From positions 3,286,001 to 3,350,000 of the forward strand of contig NZ_JARZAE010000004.1 of NCBI RefSeq assembly GCF_029892095.1: a stretch of 64,000 nucleotides of DNA, given 5' to 3'. A program made the translations under genes and the position numbers. Source of the DNA: Kitasatospora sp. MAP12-44. Its GTDB lineage: Bacteria; Actinomycetota; Actinomycetes; Streptomycetales; Streptomycetaceae. The notes beneath the pieces are model-generated. The model did no database searches. It worked only from the letters and a program-made list of their open reading frames with translations, and had not been told where the DNA came from. Shown one piece after another: positions 8,314-18,995 of the stretch. How positions within the stretch are numbered: position 1 is the first letter of the stretch; every line of letters begins with the position of its first letter.

Positions 8314-9504
8314 TCAGCCCCGCGGCGGGCGCACGCGCCGGCTGAGCAGCCACGGCTCGACCAGGCCGAGCCCGCGCACCGGCCGGCGCCACATCGGCTG
8401 GAGCTGGAAGCGCGGCCCTGCCGCGGCGTCCGGCTGCTTGGCCATGCTGGCGAGCGGGGCCCCGGAGGCGGCGGCCAGCGCCTCGGCGAGCTGGGACTGG
8501 GCCGAGCCCGAGCCGTCCGCGCCGCCCTGCGAGCCGGCGCCGGCCTGCTCCAGCGCGGCGGCGAACTCGCCGTCGATCAGCACGGCGTCGCGCTGCGCGA
8601 TCGAGGTGAGCCGGCTGGCCAGGTTGACGGTGGTCCCGAAGACGTCGCCCATCCGCGAGGTGACCGCGCCGAACGCCATCCCGACCCGCAGCGCGGGCAT
8701 GGTGTCGTCCTTGGTCAGCGTGTCCACCAGGCTGAGCGCGATCTCGGCGGCGGTCACCGGGTCCTCGGAGACATAGAGGATCTCGTCGCCCAGGGTCTTG
8801 ATCAGCCGGCCGCCCTGGCCCGCGATCAGATCGGAGCAGGTGGACTCGAAGGTCTCCACCAGCTCGCCGAGCTCCTCCTCCTCGAGCCGCCGGGAGAGCC
8901 GGGTGAAACCGACCAGGTCCGCGAAGCCCACCGCGAGCCGGCCGCTGGTGATCTCGGTGTCCTCGGCCGCCTGCACCACTCGTCCGGTGACGGCGGCCAG
9001 CTGGCGCCGCCAGACGTAGACCAGGAACTGCTCCAGCTCCGGCAGCAGCAGCTCGACCAGCGGGTACGCGACGTCGGCGCGGGTCAGGCCGGGCTCACGC
9101 GCCTGGGTGAGGTTCTCCAGGAAGGTGTCCATCTGCCAGCCCGCGAGCCGCGCGGTGGTCTGGCCGGTCGAGCGCGCCACCTGGATCGCCATCGACTCGT
9201 TGATCAGCCCGGACTCCACCAGGCCGGCCAGCCGGCGCAGCGCGATCACGTCGCTGTCGTTCAGTGCCCGGGACTGCCCGATGTCGGGGAAGCCCATCGC
9301 CCGCCAGAAGCGGGTGGCCAGCTCCATCGGGACCTCGGCCGCGCGGGCCGCCTGGTAAGGGGTGTAGCGGCGCGGCGCGTCCAGGATCAGCCGCTCCAGA
9401 TCGAGGGCGACGGTGGCGTCCGCTTCTTCGGGTTCGCCGCCGTACTCAGGAGTGGCGATGCCCTCCGAGCTGTCCTCCGGCGCCCCGCCGTCGTCGTCTG
9501 CCAC
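8314..9504 (-). CDS. cya: Class III adenylate cyclase
   Basis: Makes cAMP from ATP; in Streptomyces the enzyme has been linked to germination and differentiation. The 396-residue protein has an N-terminal alpha-helical regulatory region with a MerR-like look (YTPYQAARAAEVPMELATRF, about 48-67) and a catalytic domain from about 185. Key residues are visible: metal-binding Asp196 in VGFADLVGF, Lys236 and Asp240 in GGRLIKTLGDE, Asp287 in MGDVFG, and Asn294 and Arg298 in TTVNLASRL. That set is complete for a purine cyclase that prefers ATP. The GTG start at 9504 is chosen because GGGGACGGA precedes it. No transmembrane segment is seen. Confidence 0.92.
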   Translation of the reverse strand: MADDDGGAPEDSSEGIATPEYGGEPEEADATVALDLERLILDAPRRYTPYQAARAAEVPMELATRFWRAMGFPDIGQSRALNDSDVIALRRLAGLVESGLINESMAIQVARSTGQTTARLAGWQMDTFLENLTQAREPGLTRADVAYPLVELLLPELEQFLVYVWRRQLAAVTGRVVQAAEDTEITSGRLAVGFADLVGFTRLSRRLEEEELGELVETFESTCSDLIAGQGGRLIKTLGDEILYVSEDPVTAAEIALSLVDTLTKDDTMPALRVGMAFGAVTSRMGDVFGTTVNLASRLTSIAQRDAVLIDGEFAAALEQAGAGSQGGADGSGSAQSQLAEALAAASGAPLASMAKQPDAAAGPRFQLQPMWRRPVRGLGLVEPWLLSRRVRPPRG

Positions 9505-9688
9505 CGGTCCGTCCCCGTGCGTCTGCCGCACTTGCCTCAAGGTCCTGCCCTGCTGCGTGGCAGCGCACCGTCGCATCGACAGTGGCGCGCCTCACACCGT
9601 TGCCAGGTGGAATGGTCGCACGGAATCGTCCGATCCGGGACATCCGCTGCCGATCATCGGTCGGTTCCGGTCGCACGGGTGGTGAGCG

Positions 9689-10573
9689 CTACTCCGGTCT
9701 GACGTGCACGACGTCGCCGGCGCCGACCGCCTGCCGGGTTCCGTCGGGCTTGCGGACCACCAGCCGGCCGTCGCCGTCCACGGCCACCGCCTCGCCGCGC
9801 AGCTCGCGATCGCCCGGCAGCTGCACCAGGACCTGGCGGCCCAGCGTGGTGCAGCGCGCCGCGTACGCGGGCAGCAGCCCGCTGGCGTGCGGGTCGCCGG
9901 CCGCCGCCTGCCACTCCGTGTAGAGCTCGGCGAACTCGCGCAGCACCGCGCGCAGCAGCGTGGTGCGCTCGGTGACCTCGGCGCCGGCCAGCGCCAGCGA
10001 GGCGGCGGTCGGGACGGGCAGCTCGTCGGCCCGCAGCGAGACGTTCAGGCCCAGGCCCGCGACCACCGCGTCACCGGTCAGCTCGGTGAGGATGCCGCCC
10101 AGCTTGCGCTCGGCGCCGTCCACGGTGACCTGGAGGTCGTTGGGCCACTTGAGGCCGACCTCGATGCCGCCGACCCGGCTGATCGCGCCGGCCGCCGCCA
10201 CGCCGACCAGGATCGGCAGCCAGCCGAGCCGCTCGCGCGGCACGGTCGGGCGCAGCAGCAGCGAGAGGAAGAGGCCCGAGCGGGCCGGCGCCGACCACTG
10301 CCGGTCCAGCCGGCCACGCCCCGCGCTCTGCCGCTCGGCGACCAGCACCGCGCCCTCGGGCGCGCCGGTGGCCGCCCGGGCGGTGAGGTCGCTGTTGGTC
10401 GAGCCGGTCTCGGTGACCACGTCCAGCGCGGTCCACAGGCCGCCGGGCAGCACCAGGTCGCGGCGTAGCGCGTCAGCGTCCAGCGGCGGTCGGTCGAGGT
10501 CGGTCCAGGGGGAGGGGCCGTCGTGGCCGAAACCACGCAGCCCGCTGCGTCGGGGTCGATCCGGCTCGGTCAT
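9689..10573 (-). CDS. birA: Biotin--[acetyl-CoA-carboxylase] ligase
   Basis: Activates biotin to biotinyl-AMP and attaches it to the lysine of biotin carrier domains. Residues 85-88 are GRGR in RQSAGRGRLDRQW, the adenylate-binding loop, and LKWPNDLQV carries the catalytic-site lysine; a C-terminal SH3-like barrel follows from about 235. There is no N-terminal helix-turn-helix, so it is the monofunctional type without repressor activity. Its obvious target is the alpha chain encoded at 14400-16175, and it is divergent from the carboxyltransferase gene 208 nt away, which makes a shared promoter region likely. Confidence 0.95.
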   Translation of the reverse strand: MTEPDRPRRSGLRGFGHDGPSPWTDLDRPPLDADALRRDLVLPGGLWTALDVVTETGSTNSDLTARAATGAPEGAVLVAERQSAGRGRLDRQWSAPARSGLFLSLLLRPTVPRERLGWLPILVGVAAAGAISRVGGIEVGLKWPNDLQVTVDGAERKLGGILTELTGDAVVAGLGLNVSLRADELPVPTAASLALAGAEVTERTTLLRAVLREFAELYTEWQAAAGDPHASGLLPAYAARCTTLGRQVLVQLPGDRELRGEAVAVDGDGRLVVRKPDGTRQAVGAGDVVHVRPE

Positions 10574-10781
10574 GGCACCAGCCTAGGGTGAACACCACCG
10601 GGACAGCGCGTGGCCGTAGGCCGACCCATGGTCCCGCAGATCCAGCCGTCAGCACACTGTGTTGCTGGCCATAACGACAGGGGCGCCGGGCTGGCTACGC
10701 TACTGCGCAGTAGTTCGCGGTACCGTCCTGCCCGGACTCCCCTCGTCCACCGCGACTCTTTCGAGTGAGGAACTCCACGGG

Positions 10782-12398
<1,617 letters not shown>

Positions 12399-12425
12399 GC
12401 CCCACTTCTCGGAGAGGACCCCCAG

Positions 12426-12647
12426 ATGCCCCCCATCCAGGTGCTGCACGGGCAGCCGACCCCCGAGGAGCTGGCCACCGTCCTGGCGGTGGTCTCAGCC
12501 CGGGCCGCCGCAGCGCAGGCCGCCGCCGAGGCGGCCCGCCGCGCGGCGAGCGGCCCGGCCTCCCCGTGGAACGACCTCGCCCGCCGGATGACCCCGGCCC
12601 CCCACCCCGGCCCGAACGTCTGGCGCACCTGCGGCTGGGCCAGCTAG
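12426..12647 (+). CDS. pccE: Acyl-CoA carboxylase epsilon subunit
   Basis: A 73-residue protein that, in actinomycetes, stabilises the alpha/beta carboxylase complex and raises its activity. It shows the typical layout: a short N-terminal piece with VLHGQPTPEELATVLAVV, a long Ala-rich helix (about 25-45), then a Trp-containing tail (SPWNDLARRM) and the terminal WRTCGWAS. It starts 27 nt after pccB with GGAGAGGA as ribosome binding site, so it is surely cotranscribed. The gene is too short for many callers, but its position and tail motif make it secure. Confidence 0.9.
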   Translation: MPPIQVLHGQPTPEELATVLAVVSARAAAAQAAAEAARRAASGPASPWNDLARRMTPAPHPGPNVWRTCGWAS

Positions 12648-12653
12648 GGCGTG

Positions 12654-12701
12654 GCCGCACCTGAACGCCTGAGTACGCGTACTCAGGCGTTCAGGTGCGG
12701 C
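12654..12701. terminator. 48-bp perfect palindrome after pccE, probable terminator
   Basis: The two 24-nt halves meet between 12677 and 12678 and pair without a mismatch, centred on GTACGCGTAC. It begins 6 nt after the pccE stop. Such loopless long hairpins terminate transcription in Streptomyces without a T-run. The perfect symmetry in DNA means protein binding cannot be excluded. Confidence 0.75.
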
Positions 12702-12756
12702 GGCGGTGCTGGGCGCGCTGCTGCTGGTGCGGTGAGCAGGCCCTAGGCTGGTCGGC

Positions 12757-13356
12757 ATGACCGATCGCCGTACGCTCGTGCTCGCCTCCGCCTCTCCCGC
12801 CCGGCTCGGGCTGCTCCGCCAGGCGGGGCTCGACCCGCAGGTGATCGTCAGCGGGGTGGACGAGGACGCCCTCAGTGCCGCCACCCCCGCCGAGCTGGCC
12901 CTGGTGCTCGCCGAGGCCAAGGCCGACGCGGTGGCCGGGCAGTTGACGGACGGTGAGCTGGTGATCGGCTGCGACTCGGTGCTCGAACTGGACGGGCAGG
13001 CGCTCGGTAAGCCCGCCGACCCGGCCGAGGCGCTGGAGCGCTGGCGCGCGATGCGCGGGCGGTCCGGCGTGCTGCGCACCGGGCACTGCGTGATCGACAG
13101 CGCCAACGGGCGGCGCGCCTCGGCCACCGCGTCCACCACGGTCCACTTCGGCACCCCCGACGACGCCGAGCTCGACGCGTACATCACCTCGGGCGAACCA
13201 CTGCACGTGGCCGGGGCGTTCACCCTGGACGGGCGCTCGGCGCCGTTCCTCGAGGGCATCGAGGGCGACCACGGCAATGTGATCGGCCTCTCGCTGCCGC
13301 TGCTGCGCCGGCTGCTGGCCGACGTGGACGTGCGGATCACCGACCTCTGGGTCTGA
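12757..13356 (+). CDS. maf: Maf-like nucleoside triphosphate pyrophosphatase
   Basis: Hydrolyses non-canonical or specific nucleoside triphosphates to monophosphates and pyrophosphate (house-cleaning of dTTP, UTP or modified bases, depending on subfamily). The 199-residue protein begins [18 protein letters not shown], the Maf signature of the phosphate-binding loop, and has [12 protein letters not shown] with the catalytic Asp, KPADPAEA, and the conserved [17 protein letters not shown] near the C-terminus. It follows pccBE and is separated by a long palindrome, so it likely has its own promoter, although a Maf gene in this position is a conserved feature of Streptomyces carboxylase loci as I recall. 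Confidence 0.93.
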   Translation: MTDRRTLVLASASPARLGLLRQAGLDPQVIVSGVDEDALSAATPAELALVLAEAKADAVAGQLTDGELVIGCDSVLELDGQALGKPADPAEALERWRAMRGRSGVLRTGHCVIDSANGRRASATASTTVHFGTPDDAELDAYITSGEPLHVAGAFTLDGRSAPFLEGIEGDHGNVIGLSLPLLRRLLADVDVRITDLWV

Positions 13357-13420
13357 AGGCTGGGTGTGGCCCCGCTCGCCCCGCTAGGCTGGCGCCCGCT
13401 GCCGATCGGGAGGACGGGGG

Positions 13421-14182
13421 ATGACGGACAGTCTGCTCAACATCCTGCTCGGGCTGCTCACCAGCGCGATAGGCGCGGGAATCGGCTGGCTCGCGCAGAC
13501 CCTGCGGCGGCGGCGCCGACTGGAGCGGACCCGGGCGTTCTTCGGCATGCCGGGCGGCACCGAGTGTCTGCTGGTGGTCAACCGGCAGACGAGCAGCAAC
13601 AGCACCAAGAGCGTCTCGCGCAACGACGTCTTCGCCCTGATGGAGCTGGCCGCACTGGTGCGCGACTGCGGCGCCAGGTCGGACATCGTGCCGCACGACC
13701 AGGTGCGCCAGGGCCTGGGCGGCAAAGCCGAGTTCTGCATCGGCGGGCCGTCCAGCAACGAGCGGACGGCGGCCCACCTGGCCTGGCGGCTGCCCGGGGT
13801 GGAGTTCATCCCGATCCCGGACCGCTCGTACGGGGAGAGCCTGCGGGTCGGCGGCCAGGACTACCTGTTCGACCACGACCCCGCCCTCGGCGGCGCGTAC
13901 GCGCTGCTCGCCCGGCTCGACAACGGCCCGGACGGGCGGCCGACCTTCCTGATCGCGGGTCAGACCGCGACCTCCAACCACGCCGCCGTCCGGCATCTGA
14001 CCGCCCATCACCGCGAGTTGGCCCGCCGCTACGGCACGCACGGGACGTTCGCGCTGGTCCTGCGGGTGGTCAACCCGGCGGCGTACGGCCCGGATGTGGT
14101 GCGGGAGGTCGCCGACGTGACCCGGCAGGCCTCGCTCGCCCCCGCCCCGGCAACCGCCCCCGCCGCAGGTCAGGGCCTCTGA
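13421..14182 (+). CDS. Membrane-anchored protein of unknown function
   Basis: A 253-residue protein beginning MTDSLLNILLGLLTSAIGAG, a single hydrophobic anchor (about 5-28) followed by a strongly basic stop (RRRRRLER), which predicts an N-out/C-in or signal-anchor topology with the bulk in the cytoplasm. The body (about 45-235) holds well-ordered alternating strands, for example CLLVVNRQT, DIVPHD, FCIGGPSSNERT and TFLIAGQT, an alpha/beta arrangement reminiscent of secreted unknowns conserved in Streptomyces beside carboxylase genes. The tail is Pro/Ala-rich. I do not recognise a function. Confidence 0.75.
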   Translation: MTDSLLNILLGLLTSAIGAGIGWLAQTLRRRRRLERTRAFFGMPGGTECLLVVNRQTSSNSTKSVSRNDVFALMELAALVRDCGARSDIVPHDQVRQGLGGKAEFCIGGPSSNERTAAHLAWRLPGVEFIPIPDRSYGESLRVGGQDYLFDHDPALGGAYALLARLDNGPDGRPTFLIAGQTATSNHAAVRHLTAHHRELARRYGTHGTFALVLRVVNPAAYGPDVVREVADVTRQASLAPAPATAPAAGQGL

Positions 14183-14399
14183 TGTGGCCAAGGCCACGAC
14201 CCGGTCCTGACGGCTGGAGTCACGCTCGACCGGGAGTGAACTGCGGGGCGTACCGTTGCCACCTGCAGACCTGCCGCTCCGTGCGCAGGTGATCACGAAA
14301 TCGGGTCACGCTCCGTGTGGGCAAGCTCACCACCTGGGGCTACTCGCCGGTACCACCTCCTCATCCCTAGACTCAACGAGGTTCAAGAAGGGAGCCACA

Positions 14400-16175
14400 G
14401 TGCGCAAGGTGCTCATCGCCAATCGCGGGGAAATCGCCGTCCGCGTCGCCAGGGCCTGCTCGGATGCCGGTATCGCCAGTGTCGCCGTGTATGCCGAGCC
14501 CGACCGGGACGCGCTGCACGTCCGCGCGGCCGACGAGGCCTACGCTCTCGGCGGCGACACCCCCGCAACCAGCTACCTGGACATCGACAAGGTGCTCAAG
14601 GCAGCGGCCGACTCGGGGGCCGACGCGGTCCACCCCGGTTACGGCTTCCTGTCCGAGAACGCCGAGTTCGCCCAGGCCGTCATCGACGCGGGCCTGACCT
14701 GGATCGGTCCGCCGCCGCAGGCCATCCGCGACCTCGGTGACAAGGTCACCGCTCGGCACGTCGCCCAGCGCGCCGGTGCCCCGCTGGTCGCCGGTACGGC
14801 CGACCCGGTCGCCGGGCCGGCCGAGGTCGTCGCGTTCGCCCGCGAGCACGGCCTGCCGGTCGCCATCAAGGCGGCGTTCGGCGGCGGCGGTCGCGGCCTC
14901 AAGGTCGCCCGCACGCTGGAGGAGATCCCGGAGCTCTTCGAGTCCGCGGTCCGCGAGGCGGTCGCCGCCTTCGGGCGCGGCGAGTGCTTCGTCGAGCGCT
15001 ACCTCGACAACCCCCGGCACGTCGAGACCCAGTGCCTGGCCGACCAGCACGGCAACGTCGTGGTCATCTCCACCCGTGACTGCTCGCTGCAGCGCCGCCA
15101 CCAGAAGCTGGTGGAGGAGGCCCCCGCGCCGTTCCTGAGCGCGGAGCAGAACGCCGAGCTCTACCGGGCGTCCAAGGCCATCCTGCGCGAGGCCGGCTAC
15201 GTCGGCGCCGGGACCTGCGAGTTCCTGGTCGCCCAGGACGGTCTGATCTCCTTCCTGGAGGTCAACACCCGTCTGCAGGTCGAGCACCCGGTCTCCGAGG
15301 AGGTCACCGGGATCGACCTGGTCCGCGAGATGTTCCGGATCGCCGACGGCGAGGAGCTCGGCTACGACGACCCGCCGGTGCGCGGCCACTCGTTCGAGTT
15401 CCGGATCAACGGCGAGGACCCGGGCCGCGGCTTCCTGCCCGCCCCCGGCACGGTCACGCTCTTCGCCCCGCCGTCCGGTCCGGGCGTGCGGCTGGACGCC
15501 GGCGTCGAGAGCGGCTCGGTCATCGGGCCGGCCTGGGACTCGCTGCTCGCCAAGCTGATCGTCACCGGCCGGGACCGCAAGCAGGCTCTGCAGCGTGCCG
15601 CCCGCGCGCTGGCCGAGTTCAAGGTGGAGGGCATGGCCACCGCCATCCCGTTCCACCGCGCCGTGGTCACCGACCCCGCCTTCGCCCCCGAGCTCGAAGG
15701 CGGTGAGGGCCCGTTCACCGTCTACACCCGGTGGATCGAGACCGCCTTCGAGAACACCATCCCGCCGTTCGCGGGCGTGGCGGTGGACGGCGAGGAGGTC
15801 GACACCCGGGAGACCGTGGTCGTCGAGGTGGGCGGCAAGCGGATCGAGGTCTCGCTGCCGTCCTCGCTGGGCGTCTCCGGTGCTCCGGCGGCGGGCGCCG
15901 GTGCGGCTGCCAAGACCAAGCGCCGGGCAGGCGTGAAGAAGGCCGGCTCGGCGGTCAGCGGCGACACCCTCGCCTCGCCGATGCAGGGCACCATCGTCAA
16001 GGTCGCCGTGGAGGAGGGTCAGATCGTCGCTGAGGGCGAGCTGATCGTCGTCCTGGAGGCCATGAAGATGGAGCAGCCTCTCAACGCCCACAAGGCGGGC
16101 ACCATCAGCGGCCTGAGTGCCGAGGTCGGTGCCAGCGTCAGCAGTGGCGCCGCGCTCTGCGAGATCAAGGACTGA
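14400..16175 (+). CDS. accA2: Acetyl/propionyl-CoA carboxylase alpha subunit (biotin carboxylase + BCCP)
   Basis: Carboxylates biotin with ATP and bicarbonate and carries it to the beta subunit. The 591-residue chain has the biotin carboxylase domain (1-450) with [15 protein letters not shown] at the N-terminus, the ATP-grasp loop [11 protein letters not shown] and the catalytic [19 protein letters not shown] basic linker ([14 protein letters not shown]) leads to a biotin carrier domain, whose EAMKMEQ places the biotinylated lysine about 35 residues from the end. GTG 14400 is preceded by AAGAAGGGAG, a very strong ribosome site. It works with pccB/pccE 2-4 kb upstream. A 17-bp direct repeat spans the stop. 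Confidence 0.95.
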   Translation: MRKVLIANRGEIAVRVARACSDAGIASVAVYAEPDRDALHVRAADEAYALGGDTPATSYLDIDKVLKAAADSGADAVHPGYGFLSENAEFAQAVIDAGLTWIGPPPQAIRDLGDKVTARHVAQRAGAPLVAGTADPVAGPAEVVAFAREHGLPVAIKAAFGGGGRGLKVARTLEEIPELFESAVREAVAAFGRGECFVERYLDNPRHVETQCLADQHGNVVVISTRDCSLQRRHQKLVEEAPAPFLSAEQNAELYRASKAILREAGYVGAGTCEFLVAQDGLISFLEVNTRLQVEHPVSEEVTGIDLVREMFRIADGEELGYDDPPVRGHSFEFRINGEDPGRGFLPAPGTVTLFAPPSGPGVRLDAGVESGSVIGPAWDSLLAKLIVTGRDRKQALQRAARALAEFKVEGMATAIPFHRAVVTDPAFAPELEGGEGPFTVYTRWIETAFENTIPPFAGVAVDGEEVDTRETVVVEVGGKRIEVSLPSSLGVSGAPAAGAGAAAKTKRRAGVKKAGSAVSGDTLASPMQGTIVKVAVEEGQIVAEGELIVVLEAMKMEQPLNAHKAGTISGLSAEVGASVSSGAALCEIKD

Positions 16176-16192
16176 GCGAGATCAAGGACTGA
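16159..16192 (+). repeat. 17-bp tandem duplication spanning the accA2 stop codon
   Basis: GCGAGATCAAGGACTGA occurs at 16159-16175 and immediately again at 16176-16192. The first copy encodes the last residues EIKD and the stop, so the second copy is untranslated; it simply places a second in-phase-like stop sequence behind the gene. Confidence 0.9.
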
Positions 16193-16277
16193 TCTCACAG
16201 CAGTTCACCTGGTGGCCCGGTGGTTCTCACGAACCGGCGGGCCACCGGCATGTCAGGCCGAGGTTCAGGAGCGAGGT

Positions 16278-17240
16278 TCAGGGGCGGGCTCCGGCATAGC
16301 GGGTCGGCAGGTGACCCGGCGGGCCGCCGTGGGTGCCCGGGCGGCGCTGACCGGGCAGCGGGGCGGCGGGCGGCAGCGCGGCGGCCGTACGGCGCGGCAC
16401 GCCGGGGGCCGGCGGGTGCTGGGGCAGGCCGGCGAGGCCGGGCGGCTCGGACGTCAGCCCGAGCGGGGCCACCGAGACCTGCACCCCGCAGTCGGCCAGC
16501 GCGTCCAGCTCGCGGGCGGTCGGGTCGTGGCCGGCCGTGTGCTCGTCGGTCACCAACCGGGTGATGGCGTCGGTGGGCACGGTCTGGAACATGGTGTCCG
16601 CGCCGAGCTTGGTGTGGTCGGCGAGGACGATGACCTCGGCGGCCGACTGCACCAGAGCCCGGTCCACGCTCGCGGAGAGCATGTTGGTGGTGGAGAGCCC
16701 GCGCTCGGCGGTCAGCCCGCTGCCGGAGACGAAGGCCTTGGTGACCCGCAGCCCGTGCAGCGACTGCTCGGCGCCGCTGCCGACCAGGGCGTAGTTGGAG
16801 CCCCGCAGCGTCCCGCCGGTCATCACCACCTCCACCCGGTTGGCGTGCGCGAGCGCCTGGGCGACCAGGAGGGAGTTGGTGACCACCGTCAGGCCCGGGA
16901 CCCGGGCGAGTCGGCGGGCCAGCTCCTGGGTGGTGGTGCCGGCGCCGATGACCACCGCGTCGCCCTCCTCGACGAGCGTCGCCGCCAGATCGGCGATGGC
17001 GCTCTTCTCGGCGGCGGCCAGGTGGGTCTTCTGCGGATAGCCGGGCTCCCGGCTGAAGCCTCCGGGGAGCACGGCGCCGCCGTGACGGCGGTCGAGCAGC
17101 CCTTCGGCCTCCAGGGCCCGGACGTCTCGACGTACGGTCACTTCGGAGGTCTGGACGACGCGGGCCAGTTCACGGAGCGACACGGCTCCGTTGGCGCGCA
17201 CCATTTCTAGGATCAACTGGCGACGTTCTGCTGCAAACAC
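16278..17240 (-). CDS. DeoR/GlpR family transcriptional regulator
   Basis: A 320-residue repressor-type protein. Residues 1-55 form the DeoR helix-turn-helix (ERRQLILEMV, then VSLRELARVVQTSEVTVRRDVRAL and EGLLDRRHGGAVL). Residues 70-235 form the sugar-phosphate-binding DeoRC domain with VIGAGTTTQELARRL and LADHTKLG. The last ~65 residues are Pro/Gly-rich and unlike the family. GTG 17240 is the start; an inverted repeat GTTCTG-N9-CAGAAC (17225-17245) overlaps it and may be its own operator. It sits 2.3 kb from pnp and is one candidate for control of the nucleoside genes, but the operator-like repeat here differs from CTACGCGCGTAG. Confidence 0.88.
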   Translation of the reverse strand: MFAAERRQLILEMVRANGAVSLRELARVVQTSEVTVRRDVRALEAEGLLDRRHGGAVLPGGFSREPGYPQKTHLAAAEKSAIADLAATLVEEGDAVVIGAGTTTQELARRLARVPGLTVVTNSLLVAQALAHANRVEVVMTGGTLRGSNYALVGSGAEQSLHGLRVTKAFVSGSGLTAERGLSTTNMLSASVDRALVQSAAEVIVLADHTKLGADTMFQTVPTDAITRLVTDEHTAGHDPTARELDALADCGVQVSVAPLGLTSEPPGLAGLPQHPPAPGVPRRTAAALPPAAPLPGQRRPGTHGGPPGHLPTRYAGARP

Positions 17241-17245
17241 AGAAC
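17225..17245 (-). promoter_or_regulatory. Inverted repeat over the DeoR-family start codon
   Basis: GTTCTG (17225-17230) and CAGAAC (17240-17245) are separated by nine bases and include the GTG start. A TACCGT box (17253-17248, minus strand) lies just upstream, compatible with a leaderless transcript that the regulator itself could shut off. Confidence 0.4.
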
Positions 17246-17401
17246 CGACGGTAACGCCCCTGACCGTCTGCTTTCAGGCGTTTGCCGCTAGTAGCCGGAA
17301 GTGCTCACCTCGGAGCGGCGTGTGACCTTACAATGCGCGCCGCAATGCGCCCTCGCGCCCCTGCCATCCGGGCGAAACGCGGGCGCGCGCGGGTGAAACG
17401 G

Positions 17402-18841
17402 TCAGGAACCGTTCTCGGCACGCTTGCGAATGTGCAGCTGGCGGGCGGCCTCGGCGGTGGAACCGGACAGCGAGGGGTACACGGTGAACGCGCTCGCCAC
17501 CTGCTCGACCGTCAAGTTGTTGTCCACGGCGAGCGAGATCGAGTGAATCAACTCGCTCGCGCGCGGCGCGACCACCACACCGCCGACCACGATGCCGGTG
17601 CCCGGGCGGCAGAACAGCTTGACGAAGCCGTCCCGGATGCCCTGCATCTTGGCCCGCGGGTTGCCCCGCAGCGGCAGCTTGACCTCGACGGCGTCCATCT
17701 TTCCGCAGGAGACGTCCGCCGCGGTGTAACCCACGGTGGCGATCTCCGGGTCGGTGAAGACATTGGAGGAGACGGTCTTGAGGTTGAGCGGCTGCACCGC
17801 GTCGCCGAGCGCGTGGTACATCGCGATCCGGCCCTGCATGGCGGCGACCGAGGCGAGCATGAAGACGCCGGTGCAGTCGCCGGCCGCGTAGACGCCGGGC
17901 GCGGAGGTGCGCGAGACCCGGTCGACCTGGATCTGGCCCCAGTCGTTGAGCTTGACCCCGGCCTCCTCCAGACCCATGTCCGCGGTGTTGGGGATCGAGC
18001 CGACGGCCATCAGGCAGTGCGTGCCGGTGATCACCGTGCCGTCGCCCAGCGTCACCTCGACCCGGTCGCCCACCCTCTTGGCGCCCTCGGCCCGGGTACG
18101 GCCCATCACGTTCATGCCGCGGCGGCGGAAGACGTCCTCCAGCACCTCGGCGGCGTCCGGGTCCTCGCCGGGCAGCACCCGGTCGCGACTGGAGACCAGG
18201 GTGACCTTGGAGCCGAGCGCCTGGTACGCGCCGGCGAACTCGGCGCCGGTCACGCCGGAGCCGACCACGATCAGCTCGCGCGGCAGCTCGTCGAGGTCGT
18301 AGACCTGGGTCCAGGTGAGGATCCGCTCGCCGTCCGGCGCGGCGTCCGGCAGCTCGCGCGGGTGGGCGCCGGTGGAGATCAGCACGGCGTCGGCGCGCAG
18401 CGTCTGGGTGCTGCCGTCGGCGGCCTCCACGACCACCTCGCGCGAGCCGTCCGCGGCCTGGCCGCCACTGCCGAGCCGGCCCTTGCCGCGCAGCACGGTG
18501 ACGCCGGCCCGGGTGACGGACTGGGTGATGTCGTGGGACTGCGCGATCGCCAGGCGCTTCACTCGGCGGTTGACCTTGCCCAGGTCGACGCTGATCGCGC
18601 GCTCGGGGCTGTCGCAGGCGAGGGTGATGCCGAGCTCGCCGTGCGAGCTGTCGAAGCCGGTCATCACCTCGGCCGTCGCGATCAGCGTCTTGGACGGCAC
18701 GCAGTCGGTCAGCACCGCCGATCCGCCCAGGCCGTCGCGGTCGACGACGGTCACCTCCGCGCCGAGCTGGGCCGCCACCAGGGCTGCCTCATATCCGCCG
18801 GGTCCGCCACCGATGATCACGATCCGAGTCACGTGCACCAT
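17402..18841 (-). CDS. lpdA: Lpd-family flavoprotein disulfide-reductase homologue, NAD(P)H-quinone dehydrogenase type
   Basis: A 479-residue FAD protein with the dinucleotide fold GGGPGGYEAALVAA at residues 11-24, a second NAD(P)-binding motif VGSGVTGAEFAGAY (about 190-203), the FAD motif YAAGDCTG, and a C-terminal dimerisation domain. The redox site differs from true lipoamide dehydrogenase: the motif reads GGSAVLTDCVPSK, keeping Cys47 but with Ala42 where the partner cysteine should be, so no active-site disulfide can form. This matches actinobacterial LpdA-type quinone dehydrogenases rather than the E3 subunit of 2-oxoacid dehydrogenases. ATG 18841 is chosen; GTG 18832 in the same frame is an alternative. 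Confidence 0.88.
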   Translation of the reverse strand: MVHVTRIVIIGGGPGGYEAALVAAQLGAEVTVVDRDGLGGSAVLTDCVPSKTLIATAEVMTGFDSSHGELGITLACDSPERAISVDLGKVNRRVKRLAIAQSHDITQSVTRAGVTVLRGKGRLGSGGQAADGSREVVVEAADGSTQTLRADAVLISTGAHPRELPDAAPDGERILTWTQVYDLDELPRELIVVGSGVTGAEFAGAYQALGSKVTLVSSRDRVLPGEDPDAAEVLEDVFRRRGMNVMGRTRAEGAKRVGDRVEVTLGDGTVITGTHCLMAVGSIPNTADMGLEEAGVKLNDWGQIQVDRVSRTSAPGVYAAGDCTGVFMLASVAAMQGRIAMYHALGDAVQPLNLKTVSSNVFTDPEIATVGYTAADVSCGKMDAVEVKLPLRGNPRAKMQGIRDGFVKLFCRPGTGIVVGGVVVAPRASELIHSISLAVDNNLTVEQVASAFTVYPSLSGSTAEAARQLHIRKRAENGS

Positions 18842-18995
18842 TGTCCCGCACGCCGAGGGGCCCGCCACCACGGGGCCGACTATTTGTGCGGTCGGCCAGT
18901 CGGATGTGATGCTCGCCACATCGAACACCCTCCAGTGTGTGATCCCGCCCACACCCGGGCCCGGTGGCGCACCGGGCCTCCCGTAGGCTGACGCC

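Noticed and set aside
12671..12684. GAGTACGCGTACTC as another nucleoside operator
   Set aside because: It shares ACGCGT with the operator but not the CTACGCGCGTAG pattern, and it is the centre of a long terminator-like palindrome behind carboxylase genes.
16278..17240. Firm assignment of the DeoR-family protein as the repressor of the nucleoside genes
   Set aside because: Proximity is suggestive, but the repeat at its own promoter differs from the shared operator and its effector domain only indicates a sugar phosphate; left as a candidate.
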